From NCBI RefSeq assembly GCF_018224615.1, contig NZ_JAGTUK010000001.1, positions 868,001 through 932,000 of the forward strand: a stretch of DNA of 64,000 nt. Direction: 5' to 3'. The stretch comes from Microbacterium paraoxydans. Lineage in GTDB: Bacteria; Actinomycetota; Actinomycetes; Actinomycetales; Microbacteriaceae. Within the stretch, counting starts at the first letter, position 1; each line of letters starts with the position of its first letter. The notes below the pieces were generated by a model, which saw only the letters and a list, made by a program, of their open reading frames with translations, made no database searches and was not told where the DNA came from. Below are positions 51,479-60,478 of the stretch, piece by piece. Made by a program: the position numbers and the translations under genes.

Positions 51479-53167
51479 GTGGGGTACATCGACGCATCCG
51501 GGATCTCGCTGACGCTCCCCGACGGACGACCATTGCTGGACGAGGTGTCGTTCCGCGTGGGCGCCGGCTCGACGAGCGCGCTCATCGGGCCGAACGGCGC
51601 GGGGAAGACGACACTGCTGCGGATCATCCGCGGCGACCAGACCGCCGACGACGGCGTCGTGACCATCGACGGCGGACTCGGCGTGATGGACCAGTTCGTC
51701 GGTCATGGCGAGCCGGGGCAGACCGTGCACGAGCTGCTCGTGCGCGTCGCTCCCGCGCGCATCCGCGCGGCCGCCGAGGCGCTCGACGCGGCGGAGAACG
51801 CGCTGATCGAGCGCGACGAGCACGACACCCAGATGGCGTACGCCGCGGCCATCGCGGAGTACGCCGACGCCGGCGGCTACGAGCACGAGACGGTGTGGGA
51901 CCAGTGCACGGTCGCGGCCCTCGGCGTGCCGTTCGAGCGGGCGCGGTACCGCGAGCTGACGTCGCTGTCGGGCGGCGAGCAGAAGCGCCTCGCGCTGGAG
52001 GCGCTGCTGCGGGGGCCGGACGCCGTGCTGCTGCTCGACGAACCGGACAACTACCTTGACGTGCCGACGAAGCGCTGGCTGGAGGAGCAGCTGCGGCAGA
52101 CCGCGAAGACGGTGCTGCTGGTGTCGCACGACCGGGAACTGCTCGCGCGCGCGGCCGACCGGCTGATCACGCTCGAACCCGGCGCGGCGGGCTCGACCGC
52201 GTGGGTGCACGGCGGGGGTTTCGCGACCTATTCGCAGGCGCGCATCGACCGCATGGAGCGCCTCGACGAACTGCGGCGGCGGTGGGACGAGCAGCACGAG
52301 AAGCTGCGCGTGCTGGTCGCCAACCTCAAGGTGAAGGCCGCCGCCAACGACGGTTTCGCCTCCCGCTACCAGGCGGCGCAGACCCGACTGCGCAAGTTCG
52401 AGGAGGCCGGGCCACCCGAGGAGCGCCCGCCCGCGCAGGAGTTCGACATGCGCCTGCGGGGCTCGCGCACGGGCAAGCGCGCGGTGGTGGCCGAGCGGCT
52501 CGAGCTCACCGGGCTCATGCGTCCGTTCGATGCGGAGGTGTGGTTCGGCGATCGCGTGGCCGTGCTCGGCTCGAACGGCTCGGGCAAGTCGCACTTCCTG
52601 CGGCTGCTCGCGCGCGGCGGCAGCGACCCCGACCCCACGCTCGGCCATGTGTCGTCCGCAGCGGAGGACCTCAGCCCCGTCGCCCACACCGGTCGCGCGG
52701 TGCTGGGGGCGCGGGTGGTGCCGGGGCTGTTCGCGCAGACCCACGCGCACCCGGAGTTCGTCGGCCGCACGCTGCTGGAGATCCTGCACCGCGGAGACGA
52801 CCGTCGGGCGGGCATGCCGCGCGACGCCGCGAGCTCGGCGCTCGACCGCTACGGACTGGTGCGGCAGGCGCAGCAGACGTTCGAGTCGCTGTCCGGCGGG
52901 CAGCAGGCGCGGTTCCAGGTGCTGCTGCTGGAACTGTCCGGCGCGACGCTGCTGCTGCTCGACGAGCCGACGGACAACCTCGACCTGGAGTCGGCGGAGG
53001 CGCTGGAGGAGGCGCTCGCGCGATTCGAGGGCACGGTGCTCGCGGTGACGCACGACCGCTGGTTCGCCCGGTCGTTCGACCGCTTCCTGGTGTTCGGCTC
53101 CGACGGCGAGGTGTACGAGTCGGACGAGCCGGTGTGGGACGAGCGGCGCGTGGCGCGGGCGCGGTGA
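51479..53167 (+). CDS. ABC-F family ATPase
   Basis: A 562-residue soluble protein with two ABC ATPase domains and no membrane part. First site: GPNGAGKTT (about 39-47), signature LSGGEQKRLALEALL, LLLDEPDNYLD. Second site: GSNGSGKSH (about 364-372), LSGGQQARFQVLLL, LLLDEPTDNLD. A linker of charged helix (about 255-320) joins them, as in ABC-F proteins that act at the ribosomal E-site. No Arm domain is obvious. Subgroup function (antibiotic protection or translational regulation) cannot be told from sequence. GTG start; a TAGTCT box about 45 nt upstream may be its promoter. Confidence 0.93.
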   Translation: MGYIDASGISLTLPDGRPLLDEVSFRVGAGSTSALIGPNGAGKTTLLRIIRGDQTADDGVVTIDGGLGVMDQFVGHGEPGQTVHELLVRVAPARIRAAAEALDAAENALIERDEHDTQMAYAAAIAEYADAGGYEHETVWDQCTVAALGVPFERARYRELTSLSGGEQKRLALEALLRGPDAVLLLDEPDNYLDVPTKRWLEEQLRQTAKTVLLVSHDRELLARAADRLITLEPGAAGSTAWVHGGGFATYSQARIDRMERLDELRRRWDEQHEKLRVLVANLKVKAAANDGFASRYQAAQTRLRKFEEAGPPEERPPAQEFDMRLRGSRTGKRAVVAERLELTGLMRPFDAEVWFGDRVAVLGSNGSGKSHFLRLLARGGSDPDPTLGHVSSAAEDLSPVAHTGRAVLGARVVPGLFAQTHAHPEFVGRTLLEILHRGDDRRAGMPRDAASSALDRYGLVRQAQQTFESLSGGQQARFQVLLLELSGATLLLLDEPTDNLDLESAEALEEALARFEGTVLAVTHDRWFARSFDRFLVFGSDGEVYESDEPVWDERRVARAR

Positions 53168-53198
53168 CCGGGCGGACGCGTCGCGCCGGGGTGCCCGG

Positions 53199-53210
53199 TA
53201 GGCTGGACGG
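53199..53210 (+). promoter_or_regulatory. Leaderless-type promoter of guaB3
   Basis: TAGGCT (53199-53204) ends exactly 6 nt before the GTG at 53211. Confidence 0.55.
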
Positions 53211-54332
53211 GTGACCATGGAGATCGAGCTCGGCCGAGGAAAGCGCGCCCGTCGCGCGTACACGTTCGACGACATCGCGGTGGTGCCCTCGCGGCGCACG
53301 CGCAACCCGGAGGACGTGTCGACCGCCTGGACGATCGACGCGTTCGGCTTCGAGATCCCGGTGCTCGGCGCGCCGATGGACTCCGTCGTGAGCCCGCGCA
53401 CCGCGATCATGCTGGGTCAGCTCGGCGGTCTCGGCGTGCTCGACCTCGAGGGTCTGTGGACGCGCTACGAAGACCCGGAGCCGCTGCTCGCGGAGATCGC
53501 CGGCCTCGCCGACGACCGCGCGACCGTGCGCATGCAGGAGCTCTACTCCGAGCCGATCAAACCCGAGCTCATCACCCGCCGCCTGGCGGAGATCCGCGAG
53601 GCCGGTGTCACGGTGGCCGGGTCACTCACGCCGCAGCGCACGCAGGAGTTCTACGACACCGTGGCCGCGGCCGGTGTCGACCTGTTCGTGATCCGCGGCA
53701 CCACGGTCTCCGCGGAGCACGTGTCGAGCGTGGCGGAGCCGCTCAATCTGAAGAAGTTCATCTACGACCTCGACGTTCCCGTGATCGTGGGCGGCGCCGC
53801 CACGTACACCGCGGCCTTGCACCTGATGCGCACGGGAGCGGCCGGTGTGCTCGTCGGCTTCGGCGGCGGTGCGGCCTCCACCACGCGCGCCACGCTCGGC
53901 ATCCACGCGCCCATGGCGACCGCGGTCTCCGACGTGGCCGCGGCGCGCCGGGACTACCTCGACGAGTCGGGCGGGCGCTACGTGCACGTGATCGCCGACG
54001 GCGGCGTGGGCACCTCGGGCGACATCGTCAAGGCGCTCGCGATGGGAGCGGACGCGGTCATGCTCGGGGTCGCCCTCGCGCGTGCGACCGATGCTCCCGG
54101 CCAGGGCTTCCACTGGGGCCCCGAGGCGCACCACCCCAAGCTCCCACGCGGCCGTCGCGTCGAGGTGGGCGGCATCGGCACCCTGGAGGAGATCCTGTAC
54201 GGTCCCGCCCCGGTCGCCGACGGCACCGCGAACCTCATCGGCGCGCTGCGCAAGTCGATGGCGACCACCGGGTACTCCGACCTCAAGGAGTTCCAGCGGG
54301 TCGAGGTCGTGCTCGCGCCCTACGAGGCCTGA
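53211..54332 (+). CDS. guaB3: GuaB3-family IMP dehydrogenase-related protein
   Basis: A 373-residue TIM-barrel protein of the IMPDH/GMP reductase superfamily without CBS domains. The start YTFDDIAVVPSRRTRNPEDV corresponds to the IMPDH N-terminus. The catalytic loop reads GGGAASTTR where IMPDH has GPGSICTTR, so the nucleophilic cysteine is replaced; the NAD/phosphate-binding VIADGGVGTSGDIVKALAMG is retained. GuaB3 is widespread in actinobacteria next to true GuaB (also present here), and its reaction is not settled. Starts with GTG directly after a -10 box; ATG two codons later is an alternative. Confidence 0.93.
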   Translation: MTMEIELGRGKRARRAYTFDDIAVVPSRRTRNPEDVSTAWTIDAFGFEIPVLGAPMDSVVSPRTAIMLGQLGGLGVLDLEGLWTRYEDPEPLLAEIAGLADDRATVRMQELYSEPIKPELITRRLAEIREAGVTVAGSLTPQRTQEFYDTVAAAGVDLFVIRGTTVSAEHVSSVAEPLNLKKFIYDLDVPVIVGGAATYTAALHLMRTGAAGVLVGFGGGAASTTRATLGIHAPMATAVSDVAAARRDYLDESGGRYVHVIADGGVGTSGDIVKALAMGADAVMLGVALARATDAPGQGFHWGPEAHHPKLPRGRRVEVGGIGTLEEILYGPAPVADGTANLIGALRKSMATTGYSDLKEFQRVEVVLAPYEA

Positions 54333-54350
54333 GCCACACCCCGCCTCACC

Positions 54351-55151
54351 GTGACTGTTCCCGCGCCGTTCCCGCCGACCCTCCGTGAGGTCATGCTGCG
54401 CGGACGCTGGATCGGCATGCTGCTGCTGTGCCTCCTGGTCGCCGGGGTGTTCGCGTGGCTCGGCCAGTGGCAGCTGGAGCGGGCGATCGAGACGGATCCG
54501 CCGCCGCCCGGGGCGACCGAGCAGGTGCGACCCCTGACCGACGTGGTGCAGCCGGGGCAGTACCTCGCCGAACCGCTCGTGGGGCAGCGCGTGGAGACCA
54601 GCGGCACCTGGGTGCCCGACGACTTCCTGGTCGTGTCGAGCCGATTCAACGACGGGGCCGAGGGTTACTGGGTCACCGGTCAGCTGCGGGTGGACGAGCG
54701 CGTGTCGATCGCGGTCGCGATCGGCTGGGCGCCGGACAGGGCCGCGGCCGATGCGGCGGTGGAGCGTCTCTCCGCCGAGGCGGACGGCCGGACGGTCGAG
54801 GTCGCGGGGCGCATCATCTCCGACGAGGGGCCGTCGGTGCCGCCGCGCAGCGACCCGGAGCGCCTCGATCGCATGTCGCCCGCCGCGCTGCTCAGCCGCT
54901 GGCACGACACCGAGCAGTTGGACGTGTACCGCCCGTATCTGGCTTCGACGAGCGCGACGGCGGGCCTGGAGGACATCTCCTCGCCGGCGCCGGACGAGCG
55001 GTCGCCGGTGAACTGGCTGAACGTGTTCTACGCCGCGGAGTGGGCCATCTTCGCCGGCTTCGCGTTCTACCTCTGGTACCGGCTGGCGAAGGATGCCTGG
55101 GAGCGCGAGGTCGAGGCGTTCGAGGAGGCGGAGGGCGCCGAGCGCGCCTGA
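54351..55151 (+). CDS. SURF1 family protein
   Basis: A 266-residue membrane protein with one helix at each end (RWIGMLLLCLLVAGVFAWLG near residue 18 and IFAGFAFYLWYRLAKD near residue 230) and an extracytoplasmic middle, the SURF1 layout. WQLERAIE after the first helix and VNWLNVFYAAEWAIFAGFAF before the second match the family. SURF1 assists assembly of heme-copper cytochrome c oxidase. It starts with GTG 18 nt after guaB3, so it may share its transcript. The tail is acidic. Confidence 0.9.
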   Translation: MTVPAPFPPTLREVMLRGRWIGMLLLCLLVAGVFAWLGQWQLERAIETDPPPPGATEQVRPLTDVVQPGQYLAEPLVGQRVETSGTWVPDDFLVVSSRFNDGAEGYWVTGQLRVDERVSIAVAIGWAPDRAAADAAVERLSAEADGRTVEVAGRIISDEGPSVPPRSDPERLDRMSPAALLSRWHDTEQLDVYRPYLASTSATAGLEDISSPAPDERSPVNWLNVFYAAEWAIFAGFAFYLWYRLAKDAWEREVEAFEEAEGAERA

Positions 55152-55204
55152 TGCCGCTGCGCATTCGCGCGCGGGTGCGTGCGCTTCTGCGCGCGAGCGT
55201 GGTC

Positions 55205-55270
55205 GGATGTGAACCTTCGTCAGGGGTCTCCGCGGCCCTTCGGTGAGCACTCGGTGACCATCGTGAAAAC
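55205..55270 (+). promoter_or_regulatory. PHO-box-like direct repeats
   Basis: On the minus strand three contiguous 11-nt units, GTTTTCACGAT, GGTCACCGAGT and GCTCACCGAAG (55270-55238), resemble the G(G/T)TCACC repeats bound by actinobacterial PhoP. A fourth unit GGTTCACATCC lies at 55215-55205. The array ends 4 nt before the -35 of the nuclease gene, a suitable place for an activator. Confidence 0.7.
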
Positions 55271-55274
55271 TCCG

Positions 55275-55303
55275 TTGAGGATGTCCGACCCGCTTCGTAT
55301 GCT
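55275..55303 (+). promoter_or_regulatory. Promoter of the secreted nuclease/nucleotidase gene
   Basis: -35 TTGAGG (55275-55280), 17-nt spacer, -10 TATGCT (55298-55303); leader about 80 nt. Confidence 0.75.
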
Positions 55304-55391
55304 CGCTCCATGTGCGCACGCTGGGAGTTCCCGATGCGTGCGGTGACAGCGTCCTGAGCAGGGTCGATACACGATCGAGGAGACAGCACCG

Positions 55392-58300
55392 ATGATGTCC
55401 GCTTCAGAGCACGGGGAGCCCATGACCCCCGTCTCGCACCGCAGAACCCGGGGGCGCATCGGCGCTCTCGCCGTGACCTGCGTCGCCACCCTGGGCCTCG
55501 GCTCGCTGGTGGCGGCGCCCGCCGTCGCCGATCCCGCGGGGACGGGGGTGGTGATCAACGAGGCGTACCTCTCCGGGGGCAGCGCCGGAGCGGCCTTCGC
55601 GAACAAGTTCGTGGAGCTGTACAACCCCACGTCCGAGGCCGTCTCGCTCGACGGCATGTCGCTGCAGTACCGCTCGGCGACCGGCTCGGCGGCGTTCACG
55701 GGCGTCGCGCCCCTCAGCGGCAGCATCCCCGCGGGCGGCTACTTCCTGGTGCAGGGCAACAGCAACGGCACCAACGGCGCGGCCCTGCCCACCCCCGACG
55801 CGGTCACCGGCCTCACCCCGAGCGGCACGAACGGCACGATCGCGCTGGTCGAGGGCACCGCGGCCATCACGCTGGCCCCGGGCTCTGCGGCCGGCGCGGA
55901 CGGAGTGGTCGATCTGCTCGGTTACGGCACCTCGAACACGTTCGAGACGAAGGCGGCGACCGCCCCGTCGAGCAACACCGACGTGCGCTCGCTCAACCGC
56001 GCGAGCGGCGCGGACACCGACGACAACAGCGCCGACTTCACGCTGTCCGCCACGATCACCCCGCAGAACTCCGGCGGCACCGACCCGGGCACCGACCCGG
56101 GCACCGACCCCGGAACGGAGCCGAAGAAGGTCACGATCGCCGAGGTGCAGGGCACGACCGACGTGTCGCCGCTCGCGGGCACGCGCGTGCAGGTGGAGGG
56201 CGTCGTCACGGCCGACTACCGCACGGGCGGCTACAAGGGCATCGTGATCCAGACCCAGGGCTCGGGCGGCGCGACCGACGCGACTCCGGGCGCCTCCGAC
56301 GGCGTGTTCGTGTTCCTCAACGCGCTCGCCCCGCAGCTCGCGATCGGCGACCTCGTCTCGGTCACCGGCACCGTGAGCGAGTACTACGGCCAGACGCAGC
56401 TGAACCCGGGCGCCGCGGCGGACGTGACGGTGGTCACGCCGGGCGTCGGCGTGCCCGCGGTCACTCCGCTGCCCGCCGCGGTGCAGGGCGCCGACCGCGA
56501 GCAGTACGAGAACATGCTGGTCGCGCCCGAGGGCACCTACCGCCTGGCGTCCAGCCACCAGCTGTACAACTACGGCACGCTGTGGCTGAACGCGGGCGAC
56601 GCCCTCGCCGTGAAGAGCACGGAGACCACACGTCCCGGTGCCGAGGCCGCCGCGATCGCGGCAGCCAACCGCGCCAACCGCATCCTGCTCGACGACGGCT
56701 GGTCGATCCAGGTGACCAACAGCGGTCACCCCGGGCAGCAGCCGTACTTCACGAAGGACGCGGTCGTCCGCAACGGCGACGTCGTCGACTTCAGCGACAA
56801 CGGCTACGTGCTGCAGTGGGGCTTCGACGACTGGCGGCTGCAGCCGGTCGTGCCGATCGACGACTCCTCACCAGCCGAGCTGAAGGTCGGCTTCGAGGCG
56901 ACGAACCCGCGCACCGACGCGGCCCCCGAGGTCGGCGGCGACGTGCAGGTGGCGTCGTTCAACGTCTACAACTACTTCACGACGCTGAAGAGCGAGAACT
57001 CCAACGCGCGGGGTGCGGCCAACGCCGCGCAGTTCGCGATCCAGAAGTCGAAGATCGTCGCGGCGATCAACGGCCTCGACGCCGAGATCGTCTCGCTGAT
57101 GGAGATCGAGAACTCGGTCAAGCTCGGCAAGCCGATCGACACCGCGTTGAAAGACCTCGTCGCGGGGCTCAACGCCGACGCGGGCGGCGACGTGTGGGAC
57201 TACGTGCCCACTCCCGCCGCGCTGAACGACGCGGCCACGACCGACTACATCACCAACGCGATCATCTACAAGAAGGACGATGTGAAGCGCGTGGGCGACA
57301 GCCTCACCACGACCGACGAGTCGGTGTGGGGCAACGCCCGCGAGCCGATCGCGCAGGCGTTCGACATCGACGGCCGCGTCGTGACGGTGGTGGCCAACCA
57401 CCTGAAGTCGAAGTCGCCGCCCGAGGGCGCCGGCGCCGAGCCCGCCGACGGCCAGGGCTTCTTCAACGCCGACCGCGTGGCCCAGGCCAACGCGATCCTC
57501 GACTTCACGACCGAGCTGGAGCAGGAGACCGGGAGCGCCGACATGCTCCTGATCGGCGACTTCAACGCGTACGGCAAGGAAGACCCGGTCGACGTCTTCA
57601 CCTCGCAGGGGTGGAGCGACCTGGTCGCCGACAAGACCGACGGCCAGTACACGTACACGTTCGACGGTGAGCTCGGCTCGCTCGATCACGTGATCGCGTC
57701 GCCGTCGCTGGTCTCGTCGATCACGGGTGCGGGCGTGTGGGGCATCAACTCGCCGGAGTGGAGCGACCGCGGCTACGCGTTCGGCGCCACCGAGGAGGGC
57801 ACGCCCTACCGGTCGAGCGACCACGACCCGATCATCGTCGGCGTCTCCGCGGAGATCCCGCCGGTGAGCATCGACGTGGTGACGGTGAACGACTTCCACG
57901 GGCGCATCGAGGCCGACGGTGCCGCTGCCGGTGCCGCGGTGCTGGCGGGAGCCGTGAAGCAGTTCCGTGAGGCGAACCCGAACACGATCTTCGCGGGTGC
58001 CGGCGACCTGATCGGCGCGTCGACGTTCACGTCGTTCATCAACGACGACAACCCGACGATCGACGCGCTCAACGCGGCGGGGCTCGACGTGAGCGCCGCG
58101 GGCAACCACGAGTTCGACCAGGGCTGGGAGGACCTGCGCGATCGCGTGCAGGACCGCGCGGACTGGGAGTACATCTCGTCGAACGTGTTCGTCACCGAGA
58201 CGGGTGAGCCCGCGCTGGCCCCCGCCTGGGTGAAGGAGGTCGACGGCGTGCGCGTCGGTTTCGTCGGAGCCGTCACGGAGGACCTCGACTCGCTGGTGTC

Positions 58301-60023
58301 TCCCGAAGGCATCGCCGAGCTCGAGGTGCGCAGCATCGTCGACTCCGTGAACGCGGTGGCCGACGACCTGCGCGACGGTGACGCGTCCAACGGCGAGGCC
58401 GATGTCGTGATCCTGCTCGTGCACGAGGGTGCCGAGAGCACCGCGCTGTCGGCCATCACCGAGGACTCGCCGCTCGGCGAGATCGTCTACGGCGTGGACG
58501 ACGACGTGGACGCGATCGTGTCGGCGCACACGCACCTCGCCTACAACCACGTGATCGACGGCCGCCCGGTCGTCTCCGCGGGGCAGTACGGCGAGAACCT
58601 CGGGCTGATGAACCTGCAGGTCGACCCGACGTCGAAGGAGCTGCTCTCGATCAGCAACGAGATCAAGCCGCTCACGGCTGCGGGCAAGCCGCTCTACCCG
58701 GCGGTGCCCGAGGTGCAGGCGATCGTCGACAAGGCCAAGGCCGAGGCCGACGTGCTGGGCGCCGTGAAGGTCGGCGACATCACCGCCGACTTCAACCGGG
58801 CGCGGCAGACGAACGGCTCGGAGAACCGCGGCGGCGAGTCCACGATCGGCAACTTCGTGGCCGATGTGCAGCAGTGGTCCACGGGTGCCGACCTGGCGCT
58901 GATGAACCCGGGCGGCATCCGCGCCAACCTCACGTACGCCTCGTCGAACGCGAACGATCCGGACGGCAACGTCACGTATCGCGAGGCGGCGACCGTGCAG
59001 CCGTTCGCGAACACGCTCGTCACGCTGACCCTCACCGGTGCGCAGCTCAAGGGCGTGCTGGAGGAGCAGTGGCAGCCGGCGGGGTCGGCGCGTCCGTTCC
59101 TCAAGCTCGGCGTCTCGAAGGGCCTCGTCTACACGTACGATCCGGCCGCGGCGCAGGGCTCCCGGATCACCTCGATCACGCTCAACGGCACGCCGGTCGA
59201 CCCCGCGGCGGAGTACACCGTGGCGGCGAACTCGTTCCTCGCGGCGGGCGGCGACAACTTCGCCACCTTCAAGGAGGGCGCGGGCAAGCGCGACACCGGC
59301 AAGATCGACCTGCAGTCGATGGTCGACTGGTTCGACGCGAACAAGACCGCCACCCCCGACCTCGCCCAGCGCGCGGTCGGCGTGACGCTCAGCCCGGCCG
59401 ACGCCGACGGCTACAGCGCCGGCGACCAGGTGACGGTGTCGCTGTCGTCCCTCGCGTTCAGCGCGGGGGAGGCCGCCCCGGGCGAGGTCACGCTGTCGCT
59501 CGGTGACACGGTGCTCGCCTCCGGCACGATCGACCCGGCCGTCGTCGACACCACCGACGAGGGCGGCCGCGCGTCGCTTGCGTTCGCGGTGCCGTCGGGG
59601 ATCTTCGGCGAGCAGGTGCTGACGGTGAACGTCCCCGCGACGGGCACCGCGGTGCAGGTGCCGATCACGATCGCCGGTGAGGAGGAGTTCGCGGGAACGA
59701 TCGAGCTCGGATCCTCGAAGGTCGCTGCGGGCAAGAAGCTCACGGTCACCGGCGAGGGCTACGTGCCCGGCGAGACCGTGACGATCGCGCTGCAGCCGAA
59801 GAAGGGCGCGGCGGTGCAGGTCGGCACGGTGCAGGTGGGCTCCGACGGCTCGTTCCGCACGCAGGTGACCGTGCCGAAGAACGCCCAGCCGGGCAAGTAC
59901 ACCGTCTCGGCCGCGCAGGCCGACGGTGATGCGGCGACCGCGACCGTCACGGTGAACCGCGCAGGCGGCATCGTCGGCGCGATCATCGACTGGCTGTGGG
60001 ACCTGCTCAGCGGCTGGTTCTGA
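55392..60023 (+). CDS. Secreted multidomain nuclease and 5'-nucleotidase (ExeM/NucH family)
   Basis: A 1543-residue secreted protein. Signal peptide to about residue 46 (ending APAVADP). Lamin-tail domain about 50-165. Spacer GTDPGTDPGTDPGTEP near 232. OB-fold-like domain about 245-370. Endonuclease/exonuclease/phosphatase domain about 515-815 (VASFNVYNYF, LMEIENSV, LIGDFNAYGKEDPVDVF, SSDHDPIIVG). Metallophosphatase about 825-1080 (VNDFHGRIEADG, AAGNHEFDQGWEDL, SAHTHLAYNH). 5'-nucleotidase C-terminal domain about 1145-1320 with NPGGIRANL. Two Ig-like domains follow, then an amphipathic tail IVGAIIDWLWDLLSGWF. Both active sites look complete. It would degrade extracellular DNA to nucleotides and release phosphate, consistent with the PHO-box-like promoter. 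Confidence 0.92.
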   Translation: MMSASEHGEPMTPVSHRRTRGRIGALAVTCVATLGLGSLVAAPAVADPAGTGVVINEAYLSGGSAGAAFANKFVELYNPTSEAVSLDGMSLQYRSATGSAAFTGVAPLSGSIPAGGYFLVQGNSNGTNGAALPTPDAVTGLTPSGTNGTIALVEGTAAITLAPGSAAGADGVVDLLGYGTSNTFETKAATAPSSNTDVRSLNRASGADTDDNSADFTLSATITPQNSGGTDPGTDPGTDPGTEPKKVTIAEVQGTTDVSPLAGTRVQVEGVVTADYRTGGYKGIVIQTQGSGGATDATPGASDGVFVFLNALAPQLAIGDLVSVTGTVSEYYGQTQLNPGAAADVTVVTPGVGVPAVTPLPAAVQGADREQYENMLVAPEGTYRLASSHQLYNYGTLWLNAGDALAVKSTETTRPGAEAAAIAAANRANRILLDDGWSIQVTNSGHPGQQPYFTKDAVVRNGDVVDFSDNGYVLQWGFDDWRLQPVVPIDDSSPAELKVGFEATNPRTDAAPEVGGDVQVASFNVYNYFTTLKSENSNARGAANAAQFAIQKSKIVAAINGLDAEIVSLMEIENSVKLGKPIDTALKDLVAGLNADAGGDVWDYVPTPAALNDAATTDYITNAIIYKKDDVKRVGDSLTTTDESVWGNAREPIAQAFDIDGRVVTVVANHLKSKSPPEGAGAEPADGQGFFNADRVAQANAILDFTTELEQETGSADMLLIGDFNAYGKEDPVDVFTSQGWSDLVADKTDGQYTYTFDGELGSLDHVIASPSLVSSITGAGVWGINSPEWSDRGYAFGATEEGTPYRSSDHDPIIVGVSAEIPPVSIDVVTVNDFHGRIEADGAAAGAAVLAGAVKQFREANPNTIFAGAGDLIGASTFTSFINDDNPTIDALNAAGLDVSAAGNHEFDQGWEDLRDRVQDRADWEYISSNVFVTETGEPALAPAWVKEVDGVRVGFVGAVTEDLDSLVSPEGIAELEVRSIVDSVNAVADDLRDGDASNGEADVVILLVHEGAESTALSAITEDSPLGEIVYGVDDDVDAIVSAHTHLAYNHVIDGRPVVSAGQYGENLGLMNLQVDPTSKELLSISNEIKPLTAAGKPLYPAVPEVQAIVDKAKAEADVLGAVKVGDITADFNRARQTNGSENRGGESTIGNFVADVQQWSTGADLALMNPGGIRANLTYASSNANDPDGNVTYREAATVQPFANTLVTLTLTGAQLKGVLEEQWQPAGSARPFLKLGVSKGLVYTYDPAAAQGSRITSITLNGTPVDPAAEYTVAANSFLAAGGDNFATFKEGAGKRDTGKIDLQSMVDWFDANKTATPDLAQRAVGVTLSPADADGYSAGDQVTVSLSSLAFSAGEAAPGEVTLSLGDTVLASGTIDPAVVDTTDEGGRASLAFAVPSGIFGEQVLTVNVPATGTAVQVPITIAGEEEFAGTIELGSSKVAAGKKLTVTGEGYVPGETVTIALQPKKGAAVQVGTVQVGSDGSFRTQVTVPKNAQPGKYTVSAAQADGDAATATVTVNRAGGIVGAIIDWLWDLLSGWF

Positions 60024-60044
60024 GCCGGTCGCGGCAGCACGCAC

Positions 60045-60080
60045 ACGGAGGCCGTCGGGAGTGATCCCGGCGGCCTCCGT
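60045..60080 (+). terminator. Terminator after the nuclease gene
   Basis: Hairpin ACGGAGGCCGtCGGGA (60045-60060), gtga loop, TCCCGgCGGCCTCCGT (60065-60080): 16 positions with one mismatch, 22 bases after the stop codon. Confidence 0.85.
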
Positions 60081-60114
60081 CGTGCCCGTTGTGTGTTCCA
60101 GCGCAGGGCGCGAG

Positions 60115-60182
60115 GTGTGTTTAAACACACAAGAGCGAGTGTTACTTTTAAGACACAGAAGCGGTAGTGTGTTTAAACGCAC
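60115..60182 (+). promoter_or_regulatory. Twin palindromic operators of hipBA
   Basis: GTGTGTTTAAACACAC at 60115-60130 is a perfect 16-bp palindrome; GTGTGTTTAAACGCAC at 60167-60182 is the same with one change. Centres are 52 bp apart (about five helical turns), so bound HipB dimers would face the same side. A weaker copy GTGTTACTTTTAAGACAC lies between (60139-60156). The second operator covers a TAGTGT -10-like box (60165-60170). Confidence 0.85.
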
Positions 60183-60196
60183 AACGTGGAGGTGTC

Positions 60197-60478
60197 ATGG
60201 AGACTCAGCCATTCCATTCGGCGCGACAGCTCGGCGCCGTCATGAGGGCCGCGCGCCTTCGTCGAGGCTGGAGTCAGACCGAGCTCGCTGAGCGGGCGGC
60301 CGTCGACAGGCCCTGGTTGGTGAAGTTGGAGACCGGGCACCTCGACAACCCGACGCTTCGACGCGTGCTGCAGGTCGTCGAGTCTCTCGGACTGCAGTTG
60401 AGTGTTCAAGAGCCCGTACGAGGCAACTCTGCGTTCGACTTGAGCACGTTATGGGGCGAGGAGGACGACCAGCGATGA
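60197..60478 (+). CDS. hipB: HipB-type antitoxin and repressor
   Basis: A 93-residue Xre-family helix-turn-helix protein. The HTH spans about residues 8-62 (LGAVMRAARLRRGWSQTELA, then DRPWLVKLETGHLDNPTLRR). The C-terminus is short and acidic. I start at the ATG 60197, with GTGGAGG 4 nt upstream. The frame opens further to 60167, but that would lie inside the operator. Its stop overlaps hipA (ATGA), as is usual for antitoxin-toxin pairs. It should neutralise HipA and repress the operon from the twin palindromes. Confidence 0.92.
   Translation: METQPFHSARQLGAVMRAARLRRGWSQTELAERAAVDRPWLVKLETGHLDNPTLRRVLQVVESLGLQLSVQEPVRGNSAFDLSTLWGEEDDQR

Noticed and set aside
56085..56120. Repeated GGCACCGACCC units as a CRISPR-like or tandem repeat element
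   Set aside because: They encode the in-frame linker GTDPGTDPGTDPGTEP of the nuclease and lack spacers.
56868..60182. A 1104-codon open frame antisense to the nuclease gene
   Set aside because: It is Arg/His/Val-rich with no domain, and such long antisense frames are expected opposite GC-rich genes; the sense strand has clear domains throughout.
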